Shown here: one piece after another, positions 16,164 to 24,301 of the stretch
How the letters are laid out: each line of letters begins with the position of its first letter
Position numbering within the stretch: the first letter of the stretch is position 1
Origin: an uncultured Acetatifactor sp.
GTDB taxonomy: Bacteria > Bacillota > Clostridia > Lachnospirales > Lachnospiraceae
DNA length: 36,900 bases
Direction: 5' to 3'
NCBI GenBank assembly: GCA_910579755.1
Contig: CAJTVB010000022.1
Coordinates: 23,739 to 60,638 of the forward strand
Position numbers and translations under genes: made by a program
Notes under the pieces: generated by a model
Told to the model about the DNA's origin: nothing
The model's database searches: none
The model's input: only the letters and a program-made list of their open reading frames with translations

Positions 16164-16832
16164 ATGGCAGGTATTGCAATAACGGATTTATATGATCTGA
16201 ATGAGACGATAGCAGGGGAGCTTTTTGCAGAAGCAATGTATCCATGGGAGGTTCTTCCCAGGATCCACGACTTTATTCTGGAACTGGGGAAACGCCTTCC
16301 GGAGGGACTGTATGAAAAAAAAGGGGAAAATATCTGGGTGGCAAAAAGTGCAAAGGTAGCACCTACGGCCTGCCTGAATGGGCCGCTGATCATTGATGAG
16401 GAGGCGGAGGTGCGCCATTGTGCTTTTGTGAGAGGAAATGCCATTATAGGAAAGGGAGCCGTGGTGGGGAATTCCACTGAACTGAAAAACGTTGTACTCT
16501 TCAATAAGGTGCAGGTGCCTCATTATAATTATGTGGGTGACAGTATACTGGGTTATAAGGCTCATATGGGAGCCGGCTCTATTACCTCCAATGTGAAGAG
16601 TGACAAAACCCTGGTAACGGTAAAGGGACAGGGAATATCTATTGAGACAGGGCTGAAAAAGATGGGAGCCATGCTGGGAGACTGCGTGGAGGTGGGCTGC
16701 AACAGCGTGCTGAATCCCGGGACTGTCATCGGCAGAAATACCAATATTTATCCTACATCCATGGTACGCGGCGTGGTACCGGCCAACAGTATTTACAAAA
16801 ACAGAGAGAACGTTGTAGAGAAGCAAAATTAA
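16164..16832 (+). CDS. Left-handed beta-helix nucleotidyl/acyltransferase-like protein
   Basis: This 222-residue protein consists mainly of hexapeptide repeats (IIDEEAEVRHCAFVRGNAIIGKGAVVGNS and on), which form a left-handed beta helix, as in the C-terminal half of GlmU. A helical N-terminal segment (about 1-45) precedes it, and no nucleotidyltransferase domain is present. It resembles proteins annotated as UDP-N-acetylglucosamine pyrophosphorylase-related, of unproven reaction. The frame starts at 16038, overlapping the telA stop by 4 bp, but the extension is very basic and lacks a ribosome site; ATG 16164 follows GAAGGGAG. It is 122 bp after telA and may be on its transcript. Confidence 0.82.
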   Translation: MAGIAITDLYDLNETIAGELFAEAMYPWEVLPRIHDFILELGKRLPEGLYEKKGENIWVAKSAKVAPTACLNGPLIIDEEAEVRHCAFVRGNAIIGKGAVVGNSTELKNVVLFNKVQVPHYNYVGDSILGYKAHMGAGSITSNVKSDKTLVTVKGQGISIETGLKKMGAMLGDCVEVGCNSVLNPGTVIGRNTNIYPTSMVRGVVPANSIYKNRENVVEKQN

Positions 16833-16859
16833 ATAATAGTGTTGATACCAAAAGGGTCA

Positions 16860-16888
16860 TTGACTTTTTCATAAGTATGTTGTATAGT
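16860..16888 (+). promoter_or_regulatory. Promoter of the TrpXYZ-type importer operon
   Basis: TTGACT (16860-16865) and TATAGT (16883-16888) with a 17-bp spacer form a strong sigma-A promoter. The predicted start, near 16895, is immediately before an operator-like palindrome. Confidence 0.7.
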
Positions 16889-16901
16889 TTTGTAGTGCGT
16901 T

Positions 16902-16932
16902 AGCGCAACGCGTTGGCGCGTTAAAGCGCAAC
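16902..16932. promoter_or_regulatory. Operator-like palindrome just downstream of the importer promoter
   Basis: CAACGCGTTG (16906-16915) is a perfect 10-bp palindrome overlapped by AGCGCAAC (16902-16909), which recurs at 16925-16932. The site lies a few bases after the predicted transcription start, where a repressor would block polymerase. The form recalls LacI-type operators with a central CG. The regulator is not in view. Confidence 0.5.
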
Positions 16933-16981
16933 AGAGCATATCAAAAAATGCGCAAAAAGCAGCGCAGAAATGAGGATATCT

Positions 16982-17989
16982 ATGAAGAAAAAGTTATTGG
17001 CTCTTTTATTGATTTGTGCCGGAGCGCTGTCGTCTCTGGCAGGCTGCGGCTCCGATCCCGGTGAATCAGGGCAGGGAGACGATGCCGGTTCCGGTGAAAA
17101 GGTATATAATGTGGGAATCTGCCAGCTGGTTCAGCATGACGCCCTGGATGCTGCCACCGAGGGGTTCCAGGCAGCGCTGAAGGAGAAGCTGGGAGACCAG
17201 GTCAAGATCAATCTGCAGAACGCATCGGGCGATTCCAACACCTGCGGAACCATCGCCAATCAGTTTGTGTCCTCTAACGTGGATCTGATTATGGCTAATG
17301 CTACGGCTCCGCTGCAATCATCGGCGGCCGCTACCAATTCCATTCCCATTCTGGGAACCTCTATCACCGATTATGCCACCGCGCTGCAGATCGACGATTG
17401 GACAGGATCTACCGGCATGAATATTTCCGGTACCTCCGATCTGGCGCCTCTGACTGAGCAGGCCGCCATGCTGAAGGAGCTTTTTCCGGATGCGAAAAAT
17501 ATAGGAATGCTGTACTGCTCCGGTGAACCGAATTCTTCATATCAGGTAAACATTGTAAAGACGGAGCTGGAGGGAATGGGGTATACCTGTAAGGAGTATA
17601 CCTTTGCGGATTCCAACGATATTGCTGCCGTGGCGGCCACAGCTGTGGCGGAATGTGACGTGATCTATATTCCTACCGACAACACGGCGGCATCGGCCAC
17701 CAATACCATCAACAATGTGTGCCTTCCGGCAAAGATTCCTGTGGTTACCGGGGAAGAGAATATGTGCAGAGGCTGTGGTGTGGCTACGCTTTCCATCAGC
17801 TATTATGACATTGGTTATCAGACCGGCCTGATGGCTTACGAGATATTGGTGAATGGTGCTGATATATCCACTATGGAAATTCAGTATGCGCCCGATGTGA
17901 CCAAGAAATATAATGCGGAAATTTGTGCTCAGCTGGGGATTACAATACCCGAAGGCTATACTGAGATCGGGCCGGCGGCGGAAGAGTGA
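16982..17989 (+). CDS. Substrate-binding lipoprotein of a TrpX-type ABC importer
   Basis: The 335-residue product has a lipoprotein signal peptide (Lys-rich start, hydrophobic core, lipobox LAGC with Cys 22), so it is anchored to the outer face of the membrane. The mature part matches PF04392 (ABC_sub_bind), with two alpha/beta lobes. Relatives include streptococcal TrpX and the C. difficile tyrosine-binding lipoprotein CD0873, so an aromatic amino acid is a fair guess, but the ligand cannot be read from sequence. The start at 16982 follows GAGGA at 6-8 bp; an in-frame ATG at 16970 has no ribosome site. It heads a three-gene operon with a promoter and operator-like site. Confidence 0.9.
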   Translation: MKKKLLALLLICAGALSSLAGCGSDPGESGQGDDAGSGEKVYNVGICQLVQHDALDAATEGFQAALKEKLGDQVKINLQNASGDSNTCGTIANQFVSSNVDLIMANATAPLQSSAAATNSIPILGTSITDYATALQIDDWTGSTGMNISGTSDLAPLTEQAAMLKELFPDAKNIGMLYCSGEPNSSYQVNIVKTELEGMGYTCKEYTFADSNDIAAVAATAVAECDVIYIPTDNTAASATNTINNVCLPAKIPVVTGEENMCRGCGVATLSISYYDIGYQTGLMAYEILVNGADISTMEIQYAPDVTKKYNAEICAQLGITIPEGYTEIGPAAEE

Positions 17990-18019
17990 TCTTTGCCTGA
18001 CAGGCAGGAGGAAGAACGG

Positions 18020-18949
18020 TTGAATATAATTGCTTTGTTAAATGCATTGCCCGGCGCCTGTGCTCAGGGGCTCATATGGGGAATTATGGCTATCGGAGTA
18101 TTTATTACATACAGAATCCTGGATCTGGCAGATTTGACTGTGGACGGCACCATGTGTACCGGAGGCGCCGTCTGCATCATGATGATGCTGTCCGGACATT
18201 CGGTGTGGGTTTCCCTGCTGGCTGCTTTTTTGGCTGGAATGCTGGCCGGTTTTGTGACGGGAGCGCTGCATACCTTCCTGGGAATACCGGCAATTCTTGC
18301 AGGTATTCTGACCCAGCTGGGTCTGTATTCCATCAATCTGCGCATCATGGCAAACAAGGCTAACCAGGCCATTGCCGTGGACAAGTATGATCTGCTGGTG
18401 TCTCTGCGCTATATCAGAGATGTTCCGTTTTATAAAAATACATTGCTGGTGGCCATAGTTATTATTGTGATACTGATCGGGCTTCTGTACTGGTTTTTCG
18501 GAACGGAGCTGGGGTGCTCAATCCGTGCCACAGGTTCCAACCCCCATATGTCCAGAGCCCAGGGAATCAATACGGATAGAAACAAGATTCTGGGATTGAT
18601 GCTCAGCAACGGAATCGTTGCCTTTTCCAGCGGTCTGTTCGCTCAGTATCAGGGATTCGCGGATATTAATGCAGGGCGGGGAGCCATCGTCATCGGTTTG
18701 GCGGCGGTGATCATCGCCCAGGTACTGTTTGGCAGGATCCGCGGCAATTTCGCCTTTAAGCTGTTCTCTGTAGCCATGGGCGGAGTGGTTTATTATCTGG
18801 TATTGCAGGTGGTATTGTGGCTGGGACTGAACGCGAATGATCTGAAGCTGATTTCCGCCGTTATTGTGGCCGTATTCCTTTCCATTCCCCATCTGAAGGA
18901 AAAATATTTTTCCCATCCTGTGAGAAAGGGAGGTGACAGCCGTGCTTGA
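18020..18949 (+). CDS. Permease of the TrpXYZ-type ABC importer
   Basis: The 309-residue protein has about eight hydrophobic segments and belongs to the BPD_transp_2 permease group (branched-chain amino acid and TrpY type), with the motif ITYRILDLADLTVDGT at the N-terminus and GLMLSNGIVAFSSGLFAQYQGFADI in the middle. The chosen start is TTG at 18020, because AGGAGG lies 8 bp upstream; an in-frame TTG at 17993 lacks a site. It is 30 bp after the lipoprotein gene and overlaps the ATPase start by 8 bp. Confidence 0.9.
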   Translation: MNIIALLNALPGACAQGLIWGIMAIGVFITYRILDLADLTVDGTMCTGGAVCIMMMLSGHSVWVSLLAAFLAGMLAGFVTGALHTFLGIPAILAGILTQLGLYSINLRIMANKANQAIAVDKYDLLVSLRYIRDVPFYKNTLLVAIVIIVILIGLLYWFFGTELGCSIRATGSNPHMSRAQGINTDRNKILGLMLSNGIVAFSSGLFAQYQGFADINAGRGAIVIGLAAVIIAQVLFGRIRGNFAFKLFSVAMGGVVYYLVLQVVLWLGLNANDLKLISAVIVAVFLSIPHLKEKYFSHPVRKGGDSRA

Positions 18950-19736
18950 TTTGGAAAAGATCAGTAAGACATTTAACGCGGGCACGATCAATGAAAAGAG
19001 AGCGCTGAACGGTCTGGAGCTGCATTTGCAGGCGGGGGATTTCGTTACGGTCATCGGAGGCAACGGCGCGGGAAAATCAACCATGCTGAATGCTATCGCC
19101 GGCACCTGGTTTGTGGATCAGGGGCGTATATTGATTGACGGTGTGGATGTGACCCGGCTTTCGGAGCATAAGAGAGCCAGGTACCTGGGAAGAGTATTTC
19201 AGGATCCCATGACCGGAACTGCCGCCAGCATGCAGATCGAGGAAAATCTGGCACTGGCCTCCAGACGGGGAAAGCCCAGAACATTGAGGCCGGGGATCAC
19301 CTCCAAAGAGAGGGAGTCCTATAAAGAGCAGCTGGAAATTTTGGAGCTGGGGCTGGAGAGCCGGCTGACCACAAAGGTTGGACTTCTCTCGGGCGGCCAG
19401 CGCCAGGCCCTGACGCTTCTCATGGCTACTCTCCAGAAGCCCAAGCTCCTTCTGCTGGATGAGCACACCGCGGCGCTGGATCCCAAGACGGCTGCCAAGG
19501 TGCTGGAGGCAACGGACAGGATTGTGGAACGGGACAGCTTGACTACAATCATGATTACCCACAATATGAAGGATGCCATTGCCCATGGAAACCGGCTGAT
19601 CATGATGCACGAGGGCCATGTGATTTATGACGTGTCCGGGGAAGACAAGAAAAAGCTGACAGTGCCTGATCTGCTTCGAAAATTTGAGGAAGCCAGCGGC
19701 GGTGAATTGGCCAATGACAGGATGGTTCTTGCCTGA
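18942..19736 (+). CDS. ATPase of the TrpXYZ-type ABC importer
   Basis: The 264-residue protein has Walker A GGNGAGKST, signature LSGGQRQALTLLMA, Walker B LLLLDEHTAALDPKT and H-loop IMITHNM. DEHTAALD in place of the common DEPTSALD is typical of this subfamily. The start is taken as GTG at 18942, 8 bp after GGGAGG; the frame also allows a GTG at 18933 inside the ribosome site region. It overlaps the end of the permease gene by 8 bp, indicating coupled translation. It couples ATP hydrolysis to uptake of the lipoprotein's ligand. Confidence 0.92.
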   Translation: MLDLEKISKTFNAGTINEKRALNGLELHLQAGDFVTVIGGNGAGKSTMLNAIAGTWFVDQGRILIDGVDVTRLSEHKRARYLGRVFQDPMTGTAASMQIEENLALASRRGKPRTLRPGITSKERESYKEQLEILELGLESRLTTKVGLLSGGQRQALTLLMATLQKPKLLLLDEHTAALDPKTAAKVLEATDRIVERDSLTTIMITHNMKDAIAHGNRLIMMHEGHVIYDVSGEDKKKLTVPDLLRKFEEASGGELANDRMVLA

Positions 19737-19836
19737 AGAGCGGAGTAGTTAATAGTTGGTTACATGTCTGCATTTTTTTGTAAAAACCTCTGGATTTTTT
19801 GCCCCAAATATGAGAGAATAAAGCGAATGATATTAT

Positions 19837-19865
19837 TTTATCAATAGTACAAATGATATTATAAT
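19837..19865 (+). promoter_or_regulatory. Probable promoter of the Fe-S scaffold-like/GGGtGRT pair
   Basis: A perfect TATAAT (19860-19865) lies 28 bp before the start codon in a very AT-rich stretch. The -35 region at 17 bp (TTTATC) is poor. Confidence 0.35.
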
Positions 19866-19893
19866 AACCTACATAATCGAAAGGAGATTTCAC

Positions 19894-20586
19894 ATGATTT
19901 ATTCAAAGGAAGTTGAAGAAATGTGCACAGTCGCTCAGGGTGTGCATCATGGTTGTGCGCCTATCCCTGAAGAAGCAAAGTGGGTTCAGGCAAAAAAGGT
20001 GGAGGATATTTCCGGCCTGACTCATGGTGTGGGCTGGTGTGCTCCCCAGCAGGGCGCATGTAAGCTGACCTTGAACGTGAAAGAGGGTATCATTCAGGAG
20101 GCATTGGTGGAGACCATCGGCTGTTCCGGCATGACCCATTCCGCAGCCATGGCGGCTGAGATCCTTCCCGGCCTGACCGTTATGGAAGCCCTGAATACCG
20201 ACCTTGTGTGCGATGCTATCAATACCGCTATGAGAGAACTTTTCCTGCAGATCGTTTACGGACGTACCCAGAGTGCCTTTTCTGAGGAAGGTCTACCTGT
20301 GGGCGCCGGCCTGGAGGATCTGGGCAAGGGTCTCAGAAGTCAGGTAGGAACTATGTACGGCACTCTGAAAAAGGGTCCCCGTTATTTGGAGATGGCAGAG
20401 GGCTATGTGACCGGTATCGCTCTTGACAAGGACGATCAGATCATCGGTTATGAGTTTGTGAGCCTTGGAAAGATGACTGACTTCATCAAAAAGGGCGACG
20501 ATCCCAACACAGCGTATGAGAAGGCGAAGGGTCAGTATGGCCGTGTTGCAGATGCTGTAAAGATCATCGATCCCAGGAAAGAATGA
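19894..20586 (+). CDS. Fe-S cluster assembly scaffold-like protein (partner of GGGtGRT protein)
   Basis: The 230-residue protein contains a NifU/IscU-like stretch, VETIGCSGMTHSAAMAAEILPGLTVMEAL, and several cysteines that could hold a cluster (VHHGCAPIP, GWCAPQQGACKL, ETIGCSG, LVCDAIN). It is the type annotated as an iron-sulfur cluster assembly scaffold protein. The C-terminal half (about 130-230) is not part of classical IscU. AAAGGAG lies 8 bp before the ATG. The next gene encodes the GGGtGRT protein, and I recall the two occurring together in Clostridia. Whether it builds clusters or uses one is unknown. Confidence 0.8.
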   Translation: MIYSKEVEEMCTVAQGVHHGCAPIPEEAKWVQAKKVEDISGLTHGVGWCAPQQGACKLTLNVKEGIIQEALVETIGCSGMTHSAAMAAEILPGLTVMEALNTDLVCDAINTAMRELFLQIVYGRTQSAFSEEGLPVGAGLEDLGKGLRSQVGTMYGTLKKGPRYLEMAEGYVTGIALDKDDQIIGYEFVSLGKMTDFIKKGDDPNTAYEKAKGQYGRVADAVKIIDPRKE

Positions 20587-20675
20587 GGCGTGTAGCTGCG
20601 AAAACAGTCATGCGCTGCTTCTTAATGAACGAAGTGAGTTGAGAAGTTTCCAAAACATAAGGAGGACAGGAAAAA

Positions 20676-21686
20676 ATGGCTTTATTTGAATCATATGAAA
20701 GACGTATTGATAAAATCAATGCTGTGCTGAACAGCTATGGGATCTCCTCTATCGAAGAAGCGGAGAAGATCACCAAAGACGCGGGTCTTGACGTGTATGA
20801 GCAGGTGAAGAAGATCCAGCCTATCTGCTTTGAAAATGCCTGCTGGGCTTACACCGTGGGCGCCGCTATCGCCATCAAGAAGGGCTGCCGTAAAGCGGCT
20901 GATGCCGCCGCAGCCATCGGAGAAGGACTTCAGGCCTTCTGTATCCCCGGCTCTGTTGCAGATACCCGTAAAGTGGGTCTGGGACATGGAAATCTGGGCA
21001 AGATGCTCCTGGAGGAGGATACCGACTGCTTCTGCTTCCTGGCAGGACATGAATCCTTTGCTGCCGCTGAAGGTGCAATCGGTATTGCGGAGAAGGCTAA
21101 TAAGGTTCGCCAGAAGCCTCTGCGGGTAATTCTGAACGGCCTTGGAAAGGATGCCGCAAAGATCATTTCCCGTATCAATGGCTTTACCTTTGTGGAAACC
21201 GAGTATGATCCCTATACCAATACAGTGAAGGAGCTTGAGAGAATTCCTTATTCCGAGGGACTCAGGGCAAAGGTCAACTGCTACGGCGCCAACAGCGTGC
21301 CCGAAGGCGTGGCCATCATGTGGAAGGAAAACGTGGATGTGTCCATCACCGGCAACTCTACCAATCCTACCAGATTCCAGCATCCTGTTGCAGGTACATA
21401 TAAGAAGGAGAGGACGGAAGCCGGTAAGAAGTACTTCTCCGTTGCCTCCGGCGGCGGCACAGGACGTACCCTGCATCCCGACAACATGGCGGCAGGCCCT
21501 GCTTCCTACGGCTTCACCGACACGCTGGGCCGTATGCATTCCGATGCGCAGTTTGCAGGATCCTCTTCCGTTCCCGCTCATGTGGAGATGATGGGACTGA
21601 TCGGTATGGGCAACAACCCTATGGTCGGCGCTACCGTGGCCGTGGCCGTGCTTATCGAGGAAGCGGCTAAGGAAGGAAAGTTCTAA
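20676..21686 (+). CDS. GGGtGRT protein (family of unknown function)
   Basis: The 336-residue protein contains the name-giving motif in SVASGGGTGRTLHPDN and matches the GGGtGRT family (PF14057 from memory). It has conserved cysteines and histidines (QPICFENACW, GLGHGNLG, DCFCFLAGHES, KVNCYGANSVPEG) that could bind metal or a cluster, and Gly-rich loops suggesting a nucleotide or phosphate ligand. Length is as expected. AGGAGG precedes the ATG by 8 bp, the codon choice suggests good expression, and a strong terminator follows at 21719. No reaction is known. It pairs with the scaffold-like gene 89 bp upstream. Confidence 0.88.
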   Translation: MALFESYERRIDKINAVLNSYGISSIEEAEKITKDAGLDVYEQVKKIQPICFENACWAYTVGAAIAIKKGCRKAADAAAAIGEGLQAFCIPGSVADTRKVGLGHGNLGKMLLEEDTDCFCFLAGHESFAAAEGAIGIAEKANKVRQKPLRVILNGLGKDAAKIISRINGFTFVETEYDPYTNTVKELERIPYSEGLRAKVNCYGANSVPEGVAIMWKENVDVSITGNSTNPTRFQHPVAGTYKKERTEAGKKYFSVASGGGTGRTLHPDNMAAGPASYGFTDTLGRMHSDAQFAGSSSVPAHVEMMGLIGMGNNPMVGATVAVAVLIEEAAKEGKF

Positions 21687-21718
21687 GCGATAAATGCAGT
21701 AATATCAATGGATTTAAG

Positions 21719-21750
21719 CCTCCCCTGGAGAAATTTAGGGGAGGTTTTTT
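21719..21750 (+). terminator. Intrinsic terminator after the GGGtGRT gene
   Basis: CCTCCCCT (21719-21726) pairs with AGGGGAGG (21737-21744) across a 10-nt loop, followed by T6. This is the clearest terminator in the window. Confidence 0.9.
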
Positions 21751-21955
21751 CATTTCCCCCTTTTCCTTGCACCTGTCGGTTGATTTTTAGCAAATAAATC
21801 AGATTTGAAACTATTGGTTAAAAAACTCAATGATTTATCCTTTGACTTTAGATATGTGACACAGTAAACTATATCTTATCAAACGTAACCGGGAACGTCA
21901 TCGTAACACCGTCTGTAAAAGATTGGAATGTCACTTATGTCGAGGAGGAATCAGC

Positions 21956-22951
21956 ATGGGGAAAATGTCATTTATACCGGAAGGAACCAACATGGAAAAA
22001 ATTAAGTATCCCGGAGTGGCTATGGGAGGAAAGATATATTCCCTGCGTATGGCAAAACGGATGAGCCAGGAGCAGCTGGCGGCTGTGCTTAGTATCAGCC
22101 CGGCGGCTGTCTCCAAGTGGGAACGCAACCTGTCAAATCCGAGCATCGAAATGCTGTGGGTAATGGCTGATTTTTTTGGATGCAGTATAGATGAACTGGT
22201 GGGCCGGACCCTGGTACAGGTGGAAAGGGTAGGAACATATGACGAGAAAAAAATCCGTCTTGTGGTGGTCGGGGAGGATTTGTTAAAGTGCAGTGAAATC
22301 AGCAGGGAGGAGGGATTGCTCGCAATGGAAGCTTACATCCCCAGATTCAAGGGCGGAAGCAGGTTCCTTGCTTTTGCAATTCCCTATCTCATGAATTTTT
22401 TTATGGAGCAAATGGCATTGGACGACGCGTTTCAACTCCTTGAAAACTATGTTACGACTCTGCCGGAGGCAGAGCGTCAGGAGGGAAATATGATCGCGGC
22501 GGTGCTGCGAAGGATTTTCGCCGGAGAATCTCCGAAGATACTGCATGAAGTGATTGCATCTTATATCGGTATGGATTACAGTGAAAGAAAAGGGCTCATG
22601 AGTGAAACGCTGAAATATACACGTCAGGAAATCATGGATCAATATAAAGGCAAAAAACCGTATTCGGACAATACAGATTTATTGGAGGGGTTCATACATG
22701 TTGGAGATTATGAAATTCAGTTGATTCTGCGGAACCTAGACACTATGACCTTGACGGCGGCGCTGGCTGGCGCGTCCGGCGAAGTCGTCAGGGCTTTCCT
22801 GACAAATCTGTCGGACAGGCTGCTGTACTTTATTCACGAAGATATGAAGCAATGGAATGGAACGGAGGAAGACATTCTGACAGCGCAGAAAAAGGTGCTG
22901 GAAATTGGAGGTTTCTGCCTGAACGACGGGAAAGAGAGGGATGGGATTTAA
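21956..22951 (+). CDS. XRE-family regulator with long helical C-terminal domain
   Basis: The 331-residue protein has a helix-turn-helix (about residues 24-80: GGKIYSLRMAKRMSQEQLAAVL, SPAAVSKWERNLSNPSIEML, CSIDELVG). About 250 residues follow that look helical, with no recognised enzyme domain; such regulators often sense a ligand or peptide with this part. The start at 21956 follows GAGGAGGAA; the frame is open to 21923 without a site. A low-scoring promoter may be formed by TTGACT near 21840 with TAAACT. It stands alone between the GGGtGRT terminator and the GT8 gene, and a target cannot be assigned. Confidence 0.85.
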   Translation: MGKMSFIPEGTNMEKIKYPGVAMGGKIYSLRMAKRMSQEQLAAVLSISPAAVSKWERNLSNPSIEMLWVMADFFGCSIDELVGRTLVQVERVGTYDEKKIRLVVVGEDLLKCSEISREEGLLAMEAYIPRFKGGSRFLAFAIPYLMNFFMEQMALDDAFQLLENYVTTLPEAERQEGNMIAAVLRRIFAGESPKILHEVIASYIGMDYSERKGLMSETLKYTRQEIMDQYKGKKPYSDNTDLLEGFIHVGDYEIQLILRNLDTMTLTAALAGASGEVVRAFLTNLSDRLLYFIHEDMKQWNGTEEDILTAQKKVLEIGGFCLNDGKERDGI

Positions 22952-23033
22952 TTGCAGGGGAGAAAAGACTTTATCGTTGTACCATGAGTAAGGAGCCGTT
23001 CATTAGTATTGGCATTGCTTCCCGAGAGCCAGG

Positions 23034-23055
23034 ACAGTTCTGTTATAACTGTTTT
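23034..23055 (+). terminator. Possible terminator of the XRE regulator gene
   Basis: ACAGTT (23034-23039) pairs with AACTGT (23047-23052) across a 7-nt loop, followed by TTT. It ends 5 bp before the -35 box of the next promoter. Confidence 0.35.
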
Positions 23056-23060
23056 CCCCC

Positions 23061-23090
23061 TTGAGGCTCATTCCGCACCTTCTGTATAAT
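23061..23090 (+). promoter_or_regulatory. Promoter placed for leaderless transcription of the GT8 gene
   Basis: TTGAGG (23061-23066), an 18-bp spacer and a perfect TATAAT (23085-23090). The GT8 ATG starts 8 bp after the -10 box, where transcription itself should begin. Confidence 0.5.
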
Positions 23091-23097
23091 CATCTAC

Positions 23098-24087
23098 ATG
23101 AAGCGGAGTAAACCATATGCATACTGTACCTTCCTGATTGAAAATGACAGATATCTGCCTGGCATACTGACCTTTGCTTATGCGCTGAGGAAGCAGAGGA
23201 TAGAGGCGGATTTGATCTGTATAGTTACAGAGGAGGTACCGGCAGAATGTGCATATTATATTTCTTATCTGTATGATTATATTTTCTGCACAGGACAGAC
23301 CAGGGTTAAAAATCTGAACAGAAGAGGGAGAGGAGACCGAGAGAAGCTGTTCGTCAGATTTGCCGTACTGGAGCTGCTGAAAAAGGAGAGGCTGTGTTAT
23401 GACAGGATCATATTGTGCGACTCGGATCTGCTTCCCTTGAGAAATTTTGATGAACTGTGTCATTGTCCTGCGCCGAGCGGCATTTTGAATGAACGGAAAG
23501 AGAATGTAATCGGTTATGGACGGGAGAACGGATGTATATGGTATGAAGTGTATCGCAATATACCTCCGGGGACACTGATTCCGAAGGAAATTACGGACAG
23601 GGTAAAGAATGATGCCACCAATCTTGGCGTCAATTCTGTAATCTATGTGCTGGAGAGCAATACCATAGATTATGCGGATATTATCTGTGATCTGGAGGAT
23701 GAACAGATCAGGGACATGATAGCGGCTTTTGCCTGGCCGGATATGCAGTATATGACATACAAGCTCTCCGGAAGGTGGCATAATCTGGACATCAGATATG
23801 CCGGTTTTAATAGTTTCCCTGATCTGCACTCTATATTCGGCACCCATTATGCAGGGATGAAACCCTGGGATACGGGCAGGCGTTCCTGGCTCCATTATTG
23901 CCAACATGAGGATTATAAGCTTTGGATCTGTGTTTTTCTTAATATGATGCGGGAGCATCGCGGACTGGAGCGTTCTGTCAGACTGAACAGATTGAAGAGA
24001 ATCCTGATGGGGCTGGTGAAAACAGATGAAAAATATGTGTTGAAGGTCAAGGATTATCCTGAACTGAAACATTTGTTGCGCTTCTAA
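23098..24087 (+). CDS. Glycosyltransferase family 8 (glycogenin/galactinol-synthase type)
   Basis: The 329-residue protein has a GT-A fold pattern: FLIENDRYLPGILTFAYAL at the N-terminus, the metal-binding D-x-D as D108-S-D110 in ILCDSDLLPL, NLGVNSVIYVL for the sugar-donor loop and HYAGMKPWD near the C-terminus. These are hallmarks of GT8, retaining enzymes that transfer Glc, Gal or GlcNAc from nucleotide sugars. The acceptor is unknown; a cell-envelope or capsule glycan is likely. No ribosome site precedes the ATG, and the promoter -10 box is 7 bp away, so the mRNA may be leaderless. The first beta strand begins at residue 8, so a later start would damage the fold. Confidence 0.85.
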   Translation: MKRSKPYAYCTFLIENDRYLPGILTFAYALRKQRIEADLICIVTEEVPAECAYYISYLYDYIFCTGQTRVKNLNRRGRGDREKLFVRFAVLELLKKERLCYDRIILCDSDLLPLRNFDELCHCPAPSGILNERKENVIGYGRENGCIWYEVYRNIPPGTLIPKEITDRVKNDATNLGVNSVIYVLESNTIDYADIICDLEDEQIRDMIAAFAWPDMQYMTYKLSGRWHNLDIRYAGFNSFPDLHSIFGTHYAGMKPWDTGRRSWLHYCQHEDYKLWICVFLNMMREHRGLERSVRLNRLKRILMGLVKTDEKYVLKVKDYPELKHLLRF

Positions 24088-24134
24088 ATTTAAGGAAAAG
24101 CATGCTTTCCGGAAAGGACAGGAGGATTACAAGA

Positions 24135-24191
24135 ATGTTGAGAGCAGAGCTGAGAATCCTGCATTTCAATGTGCGGGCCCATGCAGAGTAG
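24135..24191 (+). CDS. Candidate small ORF, 18 residues
   Basis: MLRAELRILHFNVRAHAE is preceded by AGGAGG (24120-24125) with 9-bp spacing. The stop lies in the loop of the next hairpin (24177-24215). Nothing in its composition points to an amino-acid-specific attenuator, and no homologue is recognised. Support rests on the ribosome binding site alone. Confidence 0.25.
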   Translation: MLRAELRILHFNVRAHAE

Positions 24192-24236
24192 CAGGCATAT
24201 AGCATCTGCATGGGCGTGAGGCGGCGTTTCTGCCGC
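24177..24236 (+). promoter_or_regulatory. Two consecutive hairpins upstream of the CD3324-family gene
   Basis: GCCCATGCAGA (24177-24187) pairs perfectly with TCTGCATGGGC (24205-24215) around a 17-nt loop. GCGGC (24221-24225) pairs with GCCGC (24232-24236), followed by AGTTTTA. The second could be a weak terminator. The arrangement is attenuator-like after the candidate small ORF. Confidence 0.4.
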
Positions 24237-24301
24237 AGTTTTAGCTATATGTTCTGCGCATTCTGCACCTTATTAGAAATTTTTTAAATAAGGAGTGCCA
24301 G

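Noticed and set aside
22852..23064. 70-residue ORF after the XRE regulator
   Set aside because: It mostly overlaps the regulator in another frame, has no ribosome site and no domain features.
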